The notes below the pieces were generated by a model. It saw nothing but the letters and a program-made list of their open reading frames with translations, did not search any database and had not been told where the DNA came from. Below are positions 11,501 to 24,844 of a DNA stretch of 39,647 bases, one piece after another. Numbering within the stretch: the stretch's first letter is position 1; the number at the start of each line of letters is the position of its first letter. Both the position numbers and the translations under genes were made by a program. The stretch covers positions 660,035-699,681 of the forward strand of contig SSNU01000062.1 of NCBI GenBank assembly GCA_012064415.1. The letters run 5' to 3'. Origin of the DNA: Gyrodactylus bullatarudis (taxonomy: Eukaryota; Platyhelminthes; Monogenea; Gyrodactylidea; Gyrodactylidae).

Positions 11501-12461
11501 ATATTTCACAAGGTTAACGAAATTTAATGCTTGTTTTAATAATTTAATTTTCGGTATCTTTCGAATTTTTTCAGACGGAACCGAATCTGAACTATCTGAA
11601 TAACCCTAGTTTTTGTATGATTAAGAAAAATCTATTTTTGACAGATCAAATCAAGAACAATCACAAGTCATTGCTCATCTAATTTTAATTACGGATATGT
11701 TCTGAATACTCCTGAATTCGGACAGCTAAAAAAACTTGCCATTTTTAATAAATGTAAAAATATTTTCAAAAAATTAAAAAGAACAATTAAAAACATGAGA
11801 TTAAATGAATTTCAAAAAGAACTTAAAAATAAGAATAATGAAGAATAATATTCTAAAAATTAACTTAACACATGTATTGTTAATACAATAAATTATTATT
11901 ATTATTATTAGATGGAGTATACATCGTATTTCTAATATTGAAACTCACCTTCAATGATTTTAATGCAATTCAAATTTTTCGAATAGTTCTTTGGATGATT
12001 TGGTGTTTTAAATTGGAACTCAAAGCCTCCTTCAATGGGATGTTGCGTGGATTCAATAAAATCTTTACAATCTATATTGTCATATGGAATGTTGATAATT
12101 CCACCTAAACATGTAGAAAAACATGAAATTAGATCATCTATAATTGTACAATGAAAATGAAATCAGTATTTCAATTTAATAATTGTTTCTTTTCGAATCT
12201 TTGAATTTTGATTTTAAATAAATATATTAGTTTTTAATTGCTTAAAATTCAAAAGAAATTTCTAGCTTTAAAATAAAAAAAGGGGCACATTCTCAAAACT
12301 CAATGCAATTTCTACCAGTGGTAACTTTTAAAGCGTCGAATGGAATAAATTAACGAATGTATAGTTATAATGAACTATATCATCAACTCACCAATTGAGC
12401 TTTGCATGGTTCCCCTAAGTTTCAGGCTGATATGAAATAAAACTAAAAGAAAAATTAGCAT
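5544..12461 (-). CDS. NETO-like: NETO-like CUB-CUB-LDLa transmembrane protein
   Basis: Twelve exons, all phases consistent: 12461-12392, 12104-11949, 10547-10290, 8976-8762, 8697-8559, 8317-8045, 7957-7835, 7644-7507, 7233-7057, 6900-6477, 6189-5975 and 5896-5544; about 846 aa. The N-terminus MLIFLLVLFHISLKLRG is a signal peptide. CUB1 (about 40-158) contains PNHPKNYSKNLNC, FDLEPHDMC, FLEIRDGKYGFSP and MWIRFHSD, the GFSP stretch being close to vertebrate NETO. CUB2 (to about 370) is degenerate, with YLEIY and IMILRILV. LDLa has six cysteines spaced 6-3-6-5-9 (372-410). One membrane helix (about 437-456, SILGIIAFLLLTITASCF) precedes a cytoplasmic tail of about 390 residues. NETO proteins are auxiliary subunits of kainate-type glutamate receptors. 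The tail exons and the GTTTGT and GTTGGT donors are less certain than the ectodomain. Other CUB/LDLa receptors are the alternative. Confidence 0.78.
10709..10835 (+). repeat. left arm of the perfect 127-bp inverted repeat
   Basis: Complementary base for base to 10843-10969. Transcripts crossing it on either strand would fold into a 127-bp hairpin with a 7-nt loop. Confidence 0.95.
10843..10969 (-). repeat. right arm of the perfect 127-bp inverted repeat
   Basis: Reverse complement of the left arm without mismatches by eye, suggesting a recent insertion or gene conversion between the arms. Confidence 0.95.
10868..10912 (+). ncRNA. hammerhead-ribozyme-like relic in the right arm
   Basis: Read on the plus strand, TTTGGT can pair with ACCAAA as stem I. 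Between them lie CTGAAGA (canonical core CUGAUGA, one change), GAAA, a self-complementary ATAAAGCTTTAT as a stem III, and TC as the UH cleavage position. This is the order of a type I hammerhead, a motif known from Penelope-like terminal repeats. Stem II (GAAGCGAT) is hardly formed, so it is probably inactive. The mirror copy is 10766-10810 on the minus strand. Confidence 0.3.
11892..11910. repeat. ATT microsatellite
   Basis: About six ATT units inside the second intron of the NETO-like gene; a simple-sequence tract. Confidence 0.85.
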
Positions 12462-12779
12462 TTAGTTATTATAATTGTAATATTAATTAATATTTTCTTG
12501 GATAAAATGAAGTTAGATTGAAAATTCTCGACAACGTTCTTAAAATTTTCAACTTGAGCGATTATCTAGCACGTTTGGTGTCTATAGAATGATATATCCA
12601 TCATTAATTTCTCGATCAAATTGATATCTTTCATGTAGCCTATCATAATTCCTATAATTTATTTATCAATACACCTTAGTTGACATATAAATCTAATCAA
12701 TATTTGCGGATAAGTAGAAATGATTGTAACCAGGCACTTTTCATCAAATAGATTTCCCTGTTGACTTTCAAAAACATGA

Positions 12780-12959
12780 TTAACCCTTTCGGTGCCGAGA
12801 CTATTTCAAAATTTTTATAAAAACCAAAATGCAAGTTCACATTGTGGGCTTCAATTTAAACTTTAATTGATCCAGAAACCTATCAAACTGATAGAGTTAT
12901 GAAGGTTCAAAAAAATTGGAAAATGGACATATATGTCCATCAGCACCGAGAAGGTTTAA
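12780..12959. mobile_element. TTAA-flanked MITE-like element (piggyBac-type ends)
   Basis: The 180-bp segment starts with TTAA-CCCTTTCGGTGCCGAG. On the opposite strand its other end reads TTAA-ACCTTCTCGGTGCTGA. TTAA at both ends plus similar terminal inverted repeats is the signature of piggyBac-type transposition. An 18-nt perfect palindrome ATGGACATATATGTCCAT (12923-12940) sits inside the right end. There is no coding capacity. A second TTAACCCTTTTAGGGC at about 17328 may be another end of the same family. Confidence 0.5.
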
Positions 12960-14340
12960 AAAATAAACCATAGACAAAAGTGATGAAAATTAACACTTCA
13001 ATAGTATTAAATCATCAGTTGTATACTGAAGATATCCTCAAGATAACACGCTAGAGATTCACACCAAACCCTTTGTGTGCATCATCGTAGTTCTCGTGAC
13101 ACTAAGCCGGCCCGGTATCATCATTTCCCAAATTTGAGCCATCACCTCAATTCTACAGCACACATAAAGTCTGATAGACTAAAGCTCATTCCTAAACATG
13201 TTACTACTGTTTAACTACAGTTTTGGTGCTTTGAGAAAATTTCTTATTCTAAATATAACCCTATGGATCATTTAGAATTTGAAAACAAGACATTTTAGCT
13301 TAATTTTAGGATGAAATTCAAACTTTCAATATCTACATACCCCAAAGGAGAATAAACATATATCATTTCAAAGTAAAAATTCTTTCAGCCAGATAATCTG
13401 ACATCCCTTCACAGAAAGAACCTGAATTCAATAATTTTGTCAATTATTTTTTCAAAAGTCCCAAGGATCAGCTTCACACTCTTCAAAAAATACACAAGAG
13501 TGGGGAAAAACAACTTTGAAATCAGAGAGATGGAAAAATGAAATAAGTAAAATGTAAGAAGGATGGAAGAGAATTTCTTTCCCTTACATTTTTCATCATG
13601 TCATGTAAAGAATGAAAAATTATTATTTTTATAAATTTGAAATGTATTCTTAAGCACGTTTTAAAGTTGAAAATGGTATAAAATCAATAGAATCTGATCA
13701 TTTATTCTTATTCGATGTAATAAAATTGTAGAAATGTATCTGTAGGAATGTTAGTAGGTAGGATTAAATTGCATAATTGTAATTTTTGAATTGTTACAAT
13801 CACGAAATTAGTAGGCTACTGTTAGTAGTACTAATTAGTTTCCCGTAGGCAAGTTTTTGTTTATTATTTCATTATGAAAAAAGCAAGAATTGTTACAACG
13901 TTCACCTTGTCTATTTATCTTTTGAGAAACTTTTCTGAAAAAAATTGGAGAGATGATGAATAGGTCTAAGAAGATAAAAAACGAATCAAGAATTCCCCCT
14001 TTCAATCAGTTCAGAAAAGTGCTTCTGTTACAATTAAAAAAGACGAATTTATCCAAGATCATTTGAAGGCTTCAATGTAGATGGAATTTCCCAAAATAAA
14101 AAATGTATAATCAAAAATATCCCTTGACCAGAATTGAAACACATAAATCACTCAAAACGAATTGGACAAATAAAGTAAGAATAATAAAATATGTGAACAT
14201 AACTTTTCACTACACAAAAAAGATCAAAAAAGTGCTACAATTTCTTCATCCTCGGAGGTAATGTGTAAATAAAACGTGGCGTTGTTGTATATCAGAAAAG
14301 TAACGAGATAATAGTGCATAAAGGCTCTTTTAAAAAATTT

Positions 14341-14779
14341 ATTTATAATTTCATGTGTGAGTGTAGCCAATGCAACTTGGTTTGCTCCAAAATGGAAAAA
14401 ATATTTTTTTGTGATTTTCATGTGATTTTATTTTGGTGCTTGTATATGGGAGAAAGACTTGAAGAGGGAAGAATTTCTTAATTTTTTTCTGATAAAAATT
14501 TATCTAAATTTACACGTAAAAAACCAAGTGGATAAGATAAATAAAAATAATGAATCGAAAAGAGAAATATTTACTTCGAAATTAGCTATCACAATGTATT
14601 CTATTTTTACTGTGTGTTATCTCGTGGGTATCCATGAAAAATTTGATAAAATCAAGATAGCAAAAAATGTTTATGAATGGATAAACTACTCTTATTTTCT
14701 ATACTTGATTTGTATCCTGATCTCTGTACCGTTCGAAAAAATTTTGAATACAAATTTTAAAAATTACACATTTCATTGA
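14341..14779 (+). pseudogene. possible GPCR TM6-TM7 fragment
   Basis: From 14459 the frame is open for 106 codons, with a stop just upstream and a similar membrane-like stretch before that. The hydrophobic segment ITMYSIFTVCYLVGI follows a basic, Ser/Asn-rich loop. A second hydrophobic segment INYSYFLYLICILI is followed by FEKILNTNFKNY, which resembles the end of helix 7 in rhodopsin-type receptors (N-x-N-F-K). The NPxxY motif is absent, no DRY motif was found upstream, and no splice structure joins it to other exons. It may be a decayed receptor, a terminal exon, or chance. Confidence 0.18.
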
Positions 14780-17700
14780 AAAATATACTTGTGTTCAAAA
14801 AAGAGTCCCTAGATTTATTCTTCATCTTGAATTTATCGCTAGCATACAAACTAGTGCTGAAGTAACCCGAAACATTATTTCAGATCCCTTTACACGATCC
14901 TTTTTACAAATTTTAAATAATCAATAGATATTGCAAATGATTAAAATGAACTCACTAAAGGAAATTTGACAATAAAAAAATCTCATATCTGAGTATAAAC
15001 ATTAGCGCTTGGATAATAGTAATAATTCTTGTAATTCGGCTATTTTCTGGCTTGAATACTGAATAAAATAAAGATATATTTCTTGAAAAGTTTACACTCG
15101 GCCCAACTTGATATTCTGAAGTGTCAGTCCTGCATATTCATGCATCTGGAGTCATTTGTTAACGATAGAAAAATTGAATCGATAAAAAAATTTCTATTAA
15201 CTGGAGAGAAAAATTCCTCGTTGATCAATCATTTCCAATACTGACTTTCCTGATTTGACGAAGATTCTTCTGGAATAAAAATTAATAAAATTTATTGACC
15301 AAGAACCACAATTTGTAATCTTTATCAAAACAGTTAAACAAGTTATAATAATGGATTAACTTTGCTGAAACTTGAATGCCACAAAAGATGCCGTCAACTA
15401 AATCATGAAAAGATCAAAAAATTCTTCAAAGCATATCTTATCTTAAACTCAATAGTAACGTCAATGTTAAAAAATGTGGTAGGCTTTTTGAAATGTATAA
15501 TAGAACCAGTCCTTTTAGAGATGTAAGCTTTGACTTTTTCCTATAATAAATCACTTGTTTTGTCTAATAATTTGACATTTCTATTATTATTTATAGTACT
15601 ACAAGTTTATACTTCTTCTAGGATGTGAAAATGTTTCAATTACAAAAACTCTTCTGCCTTTGAGGAGTTTTTTTCCCTCTTACTTGATAGTATTCCCGAG
15701 AGGAGATGGAAATCTATCAATGAAAATTGTATAGCTGAGTCCTAGTATTTGTATTTGTTTAATTTTACTCCAAGTTAATTAGCCCTTCTTTTTATTTATT
15801 TCAAGAAGAATAGTATCATATGTATTTTTCATAAATTTTATTGGCTTAAAGAAAAAATGTAAATTCTTCCAAAGAACAAACTGTCTAAAATATATGTGGA
15901 TTGTTAAAGAGGAATAATATTATTATTATCAACATCTAAATACAATATATAAATATTTTCGTCATATATAGCACATTAAAGAATGCTAAAATATAGGAAG
16001 ATTTGCTTACGTATTATGTGGATGTAAAAATAATAAGAAGCAAGGGAAATATATAAAGGGAGGAAGGAGCAATCATAATTTCCATGAATCAATAAAATTA
16101 AACAGATTTTTGGATATTTTCTTAGAGAGTACAGTTATCAAAATTAAATGTACATCTGAAAAGAGATGAGGTCATGTACTAGGGAAGAGTGATGAAGCTG
16201 TCACTTAAGGAGAAGGTGAATCGTTAAGATTAGAATTTGACCTTCCAGAAGTTTCGGTATCTGGATAATCAGGATAGGATGGAAGCAACTCAAGAGTGTT
16301 TTTACTTTTCTTATAAAATGTACCCTGATGATAATTTTGAGAATACAAAAATATGTATTTTCATAGTGAATCCTATATTTTTCAGATACATAATATATTT
16401 TCGATTTTAGAAAAAAGGAAAATAGTTTTAATTTCTACTCGCTTATTTTTCTTGAGCTGAATTAAAAGTAGTTTGAAATTCCTTTAAAGTATAGTTCTCA
16501 ATCGTGTTTGACACTAAATGCGATTTTCTGTATATTTCGAAATGAATGATTACAAATTCAAAATTTGAAGAGAAAATTGCCCGTCAATAGGAATTCTATG
16601 ATGATGATAATCGATATTCTACTTTACGATGGTTATATATTTAAGGGTTCATTCTCCTCAACAGTGGATATAGATTTATATAGGCATTATTAAGAATAAT
16701 AAAAGACATGGAAGTGAAAGATTCTCTAATAGTACATTTGTGTATTCAATATCTTCAAAGGAGAGAATACACTTAGCCTAAAAGGGAGAAATGAAAGAAA
16801 TAAATGATATTTTCTTCAATCACTCCAACAAATGAGAGAGTAGTATAGAGTTAGGGAAATATATCAAGTCTATTAGAAGTTATCAATAATAAGTAATTTG
16901 GGAAAATTAAAACTTGTCATTTGATCAAAGATCACCAATAAAATTCACCAAACAGATTAGATAGAAGTTAGGTTGAGAAAAAAAATTCTGTCTCGCATCT
17001 TTTATCTAGGAAGTGATTATTCTAGCATTATTAAGAAGAACGAAGAATTAGAAATGCATTTCCCAAATTCGTTTATTACAAAATTATACGTATACAATTA
17101 TGCTACTTATAATCGATAATAATAATAAAAATATCTAATAGTTTATTATAATTAATAGCCACATTTACTTCTTCCCCTACTCTAACGAGTAATTATTATA
17201 ATTCTCTGATATTGAGTTTTATTGAGATGGAAACTATCAATCGTTCACTCTCTCTTATTTTGTTTTATTGTAATCATGATTTCAATGAGAGTATTCGAAA
17301 CGCATAATCAAATCGAGATATCAAAATTAACCCTTTTAGGGCTATGGCCCATATGTGAGCCAAAATATTAAACTTGGAAATTTTTGAAGAAATGAAGATT
17401 CTATATTATCAATCTTCCCAAAAAAAGTTGGACTAAAAGGTGTTTTATTAGAATTATTTTAATAAAAAATTCTTGAAATTACGTGAAAGTAGATAGAAAG
17501 AGTGTCTTAAAAAAAGGTAGTATTTCTTAGGTATAATTCAAAATCCGAAGCCATTAACTCTTAAAGTCCCAGAGAATTTGTTTTTCATGATTCGCATTCA
17601 ATCTTTTGTCTATCCTATGGTTCGTGGATACGCTGATTACAAATGATATTTGTTTTAACGCAATAACGTTTGATTCAGAAGTTATCGATCCAAAAACAGG

Positions 17701-20700
17701 CTATCTTTGTAGCTTTAGCAGATAGAGTTCAGGCAATTGCATATTTGATTTCTACAGATATGATTACTCGGTTATCTTACTTTTTACCTATGACCTTGGG
17801 AAGTAGGTTTTCAAGAAAAACGTTTTAAACAAAAATTAATTTTTTGGAAATAAATCTACTCTCTTTGAATTAGTATAGCACGAGTTTGACGAATGATAGA
17901 GCTGAGATAAATTAATTATCAAGTTTAGGCTTTAATTCCGTGTTTGAGGAAGACCAGAATGAATAAATCTAGAAAAGTGAATTATTATCCAAGGTAAAAT
18001 TATATTTCTCAAATTCCCTGATATATTCATTAGAGAAAACTTGATACCTGTCACGAATCAGAAATACTAGAAGCATTTCCTAATTTATAAATATTTCAAA
18101 TTTTTGTACACTTTCGCAAGGAAATTCATTCTATTTATCAATCATAAATTGACATTGGTTAAACTCGAAAATTTAATTCTAATAGAAAATTTAGAAAATA
18201 ACCAGGGAAAAATAATGGTTGTGGTGAAAAACCTTTTCCAATGTAGAAGGAACGGAAGGAAGAAAGCAGTAGAGAAATGTGAACCTTTTCATGTTGCTTC
18301 ATGGATATAATATTTTTATTCCCAGTGGGCATATAATGTTTCATCTTTAGACACTTGCCTGTTCTCTCTTTCCATCTCTGATCAAATGATAATTATCATA
18401 ATAATAAAATAATAATATTCCAAATTTATTACACACAGAATGATAAAGGATCAGCATTTAAGAAAAAAGTAACCCCCTTAGCGTTTCTTAACCTAATGTG
18501 TGTGCTACTTTAAGCGACCTACCATAATCAAGTGAATTGTGCGGTAATTAAGTTTGATAAATGTTACACTGTATTAATAAAATAATTTACAACATCAACC
18601 TCAAGAAGAGAAAAAGGTTTATAAAGAAGAAATCATCAACAACAATGAAATAAAGTTTGATATTTCCTTCTTTTTTTCAACCCACCTAGAATATTTCTTG
18701 CCTCAACGTGTAGAATGGAAAATTTTCCAAATGTATTCCTAACACCAGATCTCGATGATGGCTAGGTAATGATGAATGAGATTTCATTTTACGTTGTAAA
18801 ATATACCTTTAAATCAAAAAAATACAAATTTTCAAGTATTCGGAGAGAAATACAATTTTTCTTCAGGATAGATTTTGATCAGAGTAAAAGAAAAAAACAA
18901 TCTTAAAGGGACAATCAACCTTATCTAATGAGAAAACTAATAATTTTAAATATTATTGAACTAGAATTAGTATAGGATAGAACACAATTTAAAACATTTT
19001 TAAACGGCTTTAAAATTTCATGAATATTTACGTACTGTAATATAAGACAAATCGATTATGGTGAATCATAACTTGTTCATTATTTTATATCTTAAATTTG
19101 AGCATAAACTCAACTACATTTCTACATTATTGACAAATATTACTTGGATTGTAGTGAAATTTGGTCCTTGTTCTTTCGTATATGGAAGTTTATTTTTAAC
19201 AGAAACAGGAGCGCTTCCAAAATTCCTTGGCTTCAATTTGGCCAGATTTCAAGCTTTACATAGAAAAATAATTTATTTTATAAATTCACATCATAATTAT
19301 TGCGTGTTTAATTAATTAATGAAGACGATATCATGACTTCTATCTCATCAAAGAAGTAATCTAGCGTATTTTATGCATTAATTTAATGAGACGAAATGCT
19401 ACAGATTTTAAATAATAATTGGGAAATAAAATCAGCACAGACAACAAGGAAATAATTCGAATATTTTCCAATTAATCAGAGCTGGTGATAAACTCCGTCA
19501 ACACAGAGTTGGAAAGCATAAATTCAGGATGAAAAACTCGTCTAGTAGACAGGATTATTATGATTATTTTTTATTGGAATAGTGTAATAATTATCGAAAA
19601 TTGAGAGTAAAACCTCAGAGTAAAATCATGTTAGCTTGAGGATTTGTCAATAAGGTTCTTATATCTCATTAGTGGATAATAATCATCTTTACAGATTCAA
19701 AAAGTTAAGAGGGTTAAATGGGCAAGTATGGAAATCAGCAAAAAATATGGGGATGATTTGTAAAAGGAAACGTTTAATTCAAGTAGAGATTTGTAACAGA
19801 AAGAAAATCTGTTCCGGCAACTTTGGTTTTTCCTGTAAAGTGAAAATAACATTGCTGATAACATCATACAAGATGGCAATTCGAGAGGAATCAAAATGAA
19901 AAAAAGAAATTCTCTTATGATCAAGAGATTTTGCTTGATGGACATTGTGATAGACGTTAAATGATAGACATTGAAGCTTATCAAAGATACTCATCTCCGA
20001 CTAAAGAAGCATGCTTTTCGCGAGGGGAAGAAAATATTTGATGAGAAGTTCCGTCAGCCTTATCATGTTGAATCTTAATAGAGAGCTAATCCTCCACCAT
20101 TTTCCGTGCGTCAGAATGCATACAACCAGTTTTTAACACTTGAGAAGGTTTTTTGGAGAAAATTTTGTTTTATTCAATCTGAACCACAAAATCATTAGAA
20201 TTTTTTATGGAGATAGTTGGTGAATAACTGTAATTAGTAATTACTAGGGCCTCAAAAATAGTATCAAATAGAATAAAAAAACAGTATCTCTTAAACTGAA
20301 AAATAAGAGTAAGAAATAGTACTTCACAGTAAATTCTTGCAAAATTTAGAAGTATTTAAATCTTGTGTCATCAAAATTTCTGATTTTTTGTCAAATATTT
20401 TTCACCATTTAACTGTTATAGTGCATATTTTACAAAATAAATCCTTTTAGTTTAAATTTTAAATTCCATGGAATAATTTTTGCACGATGAAATACTGCTA
20501 GCTCAGGAATCTAGTTACCCATCAATCAAAAATTGTGATTGGACTTGATTGAACTAGTTGACGAATACTATACTAAAAATACTATAAAAAAGTACCGGGA
20601 CAACAATTTAGTACAGAAATAGTACCAGCTTCATTAAAGCACAATGCTCAATATTTACTCAAACTATTTGAATTCTAATCAGGGATCATCAAGTGAAAGA

Positions 20701-23700
20701 AATTATTTCTGAGTCGAAAAAATTGCTCTCGAAAAGATAAGATAAGAAGTTTTTAAAAATGATTATGCCAATGCTTTAAATAATTTTCAATATGAAAGAT
20801 AAACACAAAACAAATATTCTCGGTTATTTTAATTACCAACAGCCTGTCAATCAAACAGTAGTTCATGCACTCAATCGTCAAAAATAAATCTTGAAGGTTT
20901 GTTCTGACCAAATCAAGTAAATACAGTTAATTTAAATTTGATTTTGTAAGCAAAATGTTAATTTTCTTATTCGGTTACTTGGAAGTAGTCTAGATCATTC
21001 TTATTTTTTGACAAATAAATGAATGTATGGATAATGAAATATGATAGGATCAATTCCTCCCCTTATCCATTACACAATGGATTGATGTACAGGTAATTTA
21101 TTTCTCGACATTTTGAGAGAATGGCGTATCTAAAAAACATTGCAATTTGAGATTTGGGACAAGATCAAAAAGGTTGATAAATTCATGTTTCAAAGAGAAA
21201 CAATAAAAACATAACAAGAAGATAATAGATGGGACATTATCGTACTGGCAAAGATGGAAATGAAATACAGATGAACAGAGAAACAAGTATACCAGGAAAA
21301 AGATAGAAATAATGCCTACTTAGAATGCCTGCATTTCTCTCTATTTTTCCCGTGAAACCAAAGCATTATTTTCATCCAAAGTATAAACAAATCTTTTCGA
21401 TTTATTTACTTTTTTGAGAATAAAAAATTCATTACAAGAAGTAATAGAGAGGAAAAAAGAAAAGTATCGATAAAAAAAGAACCAAGAATGGATAGTAATA
21501 ATGACATTGCCCAGATTTATTTATCTCGTCCTATACAGAAGCAGATTTGCATTACATAAAAACTGCATAGAAAAATAATCAGAATAAAGGATAGCCTTCA
21601 GAAGAATGTAAAGGATTAAAATCACTACTTTTTTACAATGTAGATTGAATTTTAATTTGAAGTGGCAAGAACAAATCTATCATGATAAATGTTGACCCGA
21701 TCAAGATTGAAGAAATTAGCTTCCCATAAAAATCATGGGAATGTAATCGATCGAGAAAATTTCTTCCCTTCTGATTGTTAATAAGAACATAAAAACCTTT
21801 TGTGATCGATCATATACATTTTGTATTTATTATGGCAAGAGAACACGTCTTCTGGTGATATTGAACCAAAAGATAATTATTGCTTTTTTCCATGTAACTT
21901 TCTGTCATTCATTTTAAAATCAACCTAGCTCATTTGAGAAAATTTTACGGTAAAAACCAGGAAGGATTGCTTCATTGCTTTTAAAAGATTCAGAGACAAA
22001 TATAACATCTTTACCATATTTTTCAGACAAATATTTGAATGGCGAATAAGTAACAGTATTTAGATTGTGATATAATTTTTGACAAGCTTTATTTATTCAC
22101 AAAATGTAATAGAACACACATGGGAAGTTGCTTGGATAGATACCAATGTTGGGCTTTTTACTATCTCTACTATGTTATTACGACAATATGATAAACAGCT
22201 AAAGTATCATAAAAAAGAAAACATAAAATACATAATACATTGAAATCAATATCGAATTTTTTTTATCAAAAATTACGGTTTCAAGTTTCCATTATTCTAC
22301 ACGCCTTCGCATTACATATGGGAAAATTAGCTTTCTTAATCGATCATTTTTGGAAATTTGTTTCATAAAAATGCTTTAAAGATGCTTAAGAAAACTATCA
22401 ATTATTTTTGGAAATTTGAAATCCAATGAGTGAATCTATTTTAAATCAGATAAAATATTAAAAATTGAGAATAAAATAAATAATTTCTCATGATTTTTAT
22501 CAAGAATTTTTCGTTCAGACGATTTCAATTGGAATCCAACTATCTTTTCCCATGATAAAAATAAAATTTTCTTTACAGCTGACATAAATGCAATATGACA
22601 GAATTTATGTTACTCTATTATTTATATTTAGAAACCATTTCTGGCGCCAGGTTGAAATTGATTTAAATGCATTTTTCAGACTCATTTATATTTAATACTG
22701 ATTTATTGAGTTACAGATATATGAATTTAGATAAATTTTGAAGGAAAAAATGTTTACTCAAGTAGAATTACTAGTAGTAGTTATCGGGGTAATTTGAAAA
22801 TCTAACATAAATTATTTTTATGAACGTAGTTATAGATGCTTTCTTCTTCAACTTTTTTCATCTGTGAATGTTATACTCTAAATTTTGGGGAGAAGTAAGA
22901 AAAATTCGATTTTGATTAGACTCAAAATTAGAAAGGGGATAGAATTAGATTTGTAAATTTATGGATGACTAGGGTTGGGAGGGGAATTCTGGCAGTTAAA
23001 TATGTAAAATTTGCATTTTATTTCATGTTCCATCATTAGAGAGTTGTTCTTCAGTCCTCCCTTTCCTTGGGAATTTTTTATGAAAATATATTTAGTCTCC
23101 TACCCATGGAAATCACACTCACAAAATGAAATTACTACACACAAAAGGAATAATGTACTGAAGAAAGCTGTATATGAGACAGGAATGAGTATTTGTGAAT
23201 TTCTCTTGTAAACTTGAGTAACTAAAACTACTTATTTATCCACAATTTTCTTTTAAATATAAAGAGTCTTTTTCCACAAGAGATCTGCGTTAACGATTTC
23301 CAAAATATAATTTTTCGCTTTTATTTTGTAACATGATAGGCTTTTAAAGATATTTTTCATGTATAAATTCATCTTATTATATCATGGGAAATATTTAAAA
23401 AAATTCAACTCCTGATAAATTGAAATAGTTGTAAGCTTAGAAAATTTAATTTTCCCTCCTATGAGTTTCAATTGAGCATGTTGCATGTAATTTTTGAAAA
23501 ATATTTTTAATTATTGATTCTATATTAAGTGACTCACAACTTTGCACAATCTTTATTATCGGTCAAAACTATTTTAGGAATATCCTGTTAGTTTACAAGA
23601 AATTGGTCATTGAAAAAATATTTTTAGGCCAATGGGTTTTATTTGTATTGCTTTTAAAATCCATTTTAGTAGTAAATAAGGATCATCATTATGCAGGGAT

Positions 23701-24768
23701 TTCATTGGTCAGTTACAAAATAACCAATAATGTTCATCCTTTTCCTAACTGGGTATATAGAAGCATGCATTTTATATATCGTGCTGAAAATTGAACTCCA
23801 CAACTAAATTTTTATTTGATATAAAACTGGTTTAGAATATATACTTTATGCTTCAGTTTTTAATGAATCTTTTATGTTTATAACTTTGGATTTCTTAAGA
23901 ATAATTTTAGTAACGATTGTAACTAAATTAAAATCATTGAACTTTTATTTTGATTCAATCACATAGAAAAATAGACTTTCTATATTGGATTTCTGCCAGT
24001 GATATTTTCTAATTGAATATGATAAATTCTGTTATTTTTGTAAAATTCAAAAAGCTAGAAAACAACAAAAATATACTTTTGATCAAAATCAATAATTTAT
24101 AATTAAGAAACAGAAGAGAAAAATATTTCAATACTCTTCATCCTCTCCGTTCTGTCTGTTCTATTGAAATTTCCATTTACATTTTTATGAAAAGTTGTCA
24201 AAGTTTCTTTTATTTCTCTTGAGAAATCTACAATATTACATATTATTGCTATATTCTTATTATTCCTCGTTATTACTTGCTTACACTTACACTACGACTT
24301 TAGCGTATTATTATCACACAGTACATTTCATTCTTTAAAAGTATAATGATAATAGTGTACTTCCTTTGGTTTTTATATTAATATATTGTTTCTAAGATGA
24401 AATTAAAAAAGAAAGAATTTGACATTGGATCATTTTTATTCAGAATTCACATTATAAGACATGCTAAAGTCAACCAAGCGAATACTTTTCCATTTGTATA
24501 AGAAATTCTGGGCAAATCAATCATTTTTAAATTCGAAAATAATGTATTCAAATACTGTATAACACTTTAATTTTCTAATAAACTTTTTCTGATTAATTCT
24601 ATTTAAATTATGAGAGGAGGTTAATTCTCTCATGAGTCAAAATTGATCAATTTAATTATAATGCATATGATATCTACTTTCATTAGGTGTATAAGACATG
24701 TATTTGATAAGGAAAGTAACGGAAATTTAGGTGAAAGAAATATATTTAAAATATAATATTATATTTCG

Positions 24769-24844
24769 TTAATCATCATCCAATGATTCGTTGAGAACCT
24801 CCATAGCTGGCTTAAGAATAACTGGAGTTTTTTCAGATTCGAAT
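24769..24844 (-). other. DZIP1: candidate alternative last exon of DZIP1
   Basis: A good acceptor at 24846-24845 opens a 76-nt frame ending in TAA (FESEKTPVILKPAMEVLNE, then an acidic end). Its phase matches an alternative donor GTGAGT at 28165, which would skip the DZIP1 stop codon at 28162. That would give a 3.3-kb intron and a slightly longer acidic C-terminus. The nearer stop with its own AATAAA is the simpler model. Confidence 0.3.

Larger units (their letters stand above)
12462..24768. other. long gene-poor AT-rich region
   Basis: About 12 kb with stop-dense sequence in all frames. I could support only the MITE-like element at 12780-12959 and a doubtful GPCR-like stretch at 14341-14779. 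Other open frames of 60-95 codons have the K/N/I/F/Y-rich composition expected by chance in AT-rich DNA. A GC-richer patch at about 13060-13170 has no recognisable identity. The NETO-like promoter should lie at its left end. Confidence 0.5.

Noticed and set aside
13060..13170. GC-richer patch that might be a tRNA or small RNA
   Set aside because: No cloverleaf, no A/B box pair and no terminator run could be identified.
19058..19315. 85-codon plus-strand frame in the gene desert
   Set aside because: Composition typical of chance frames in AT-rich DNA, no motif, no neighbouring exon-like sequence.
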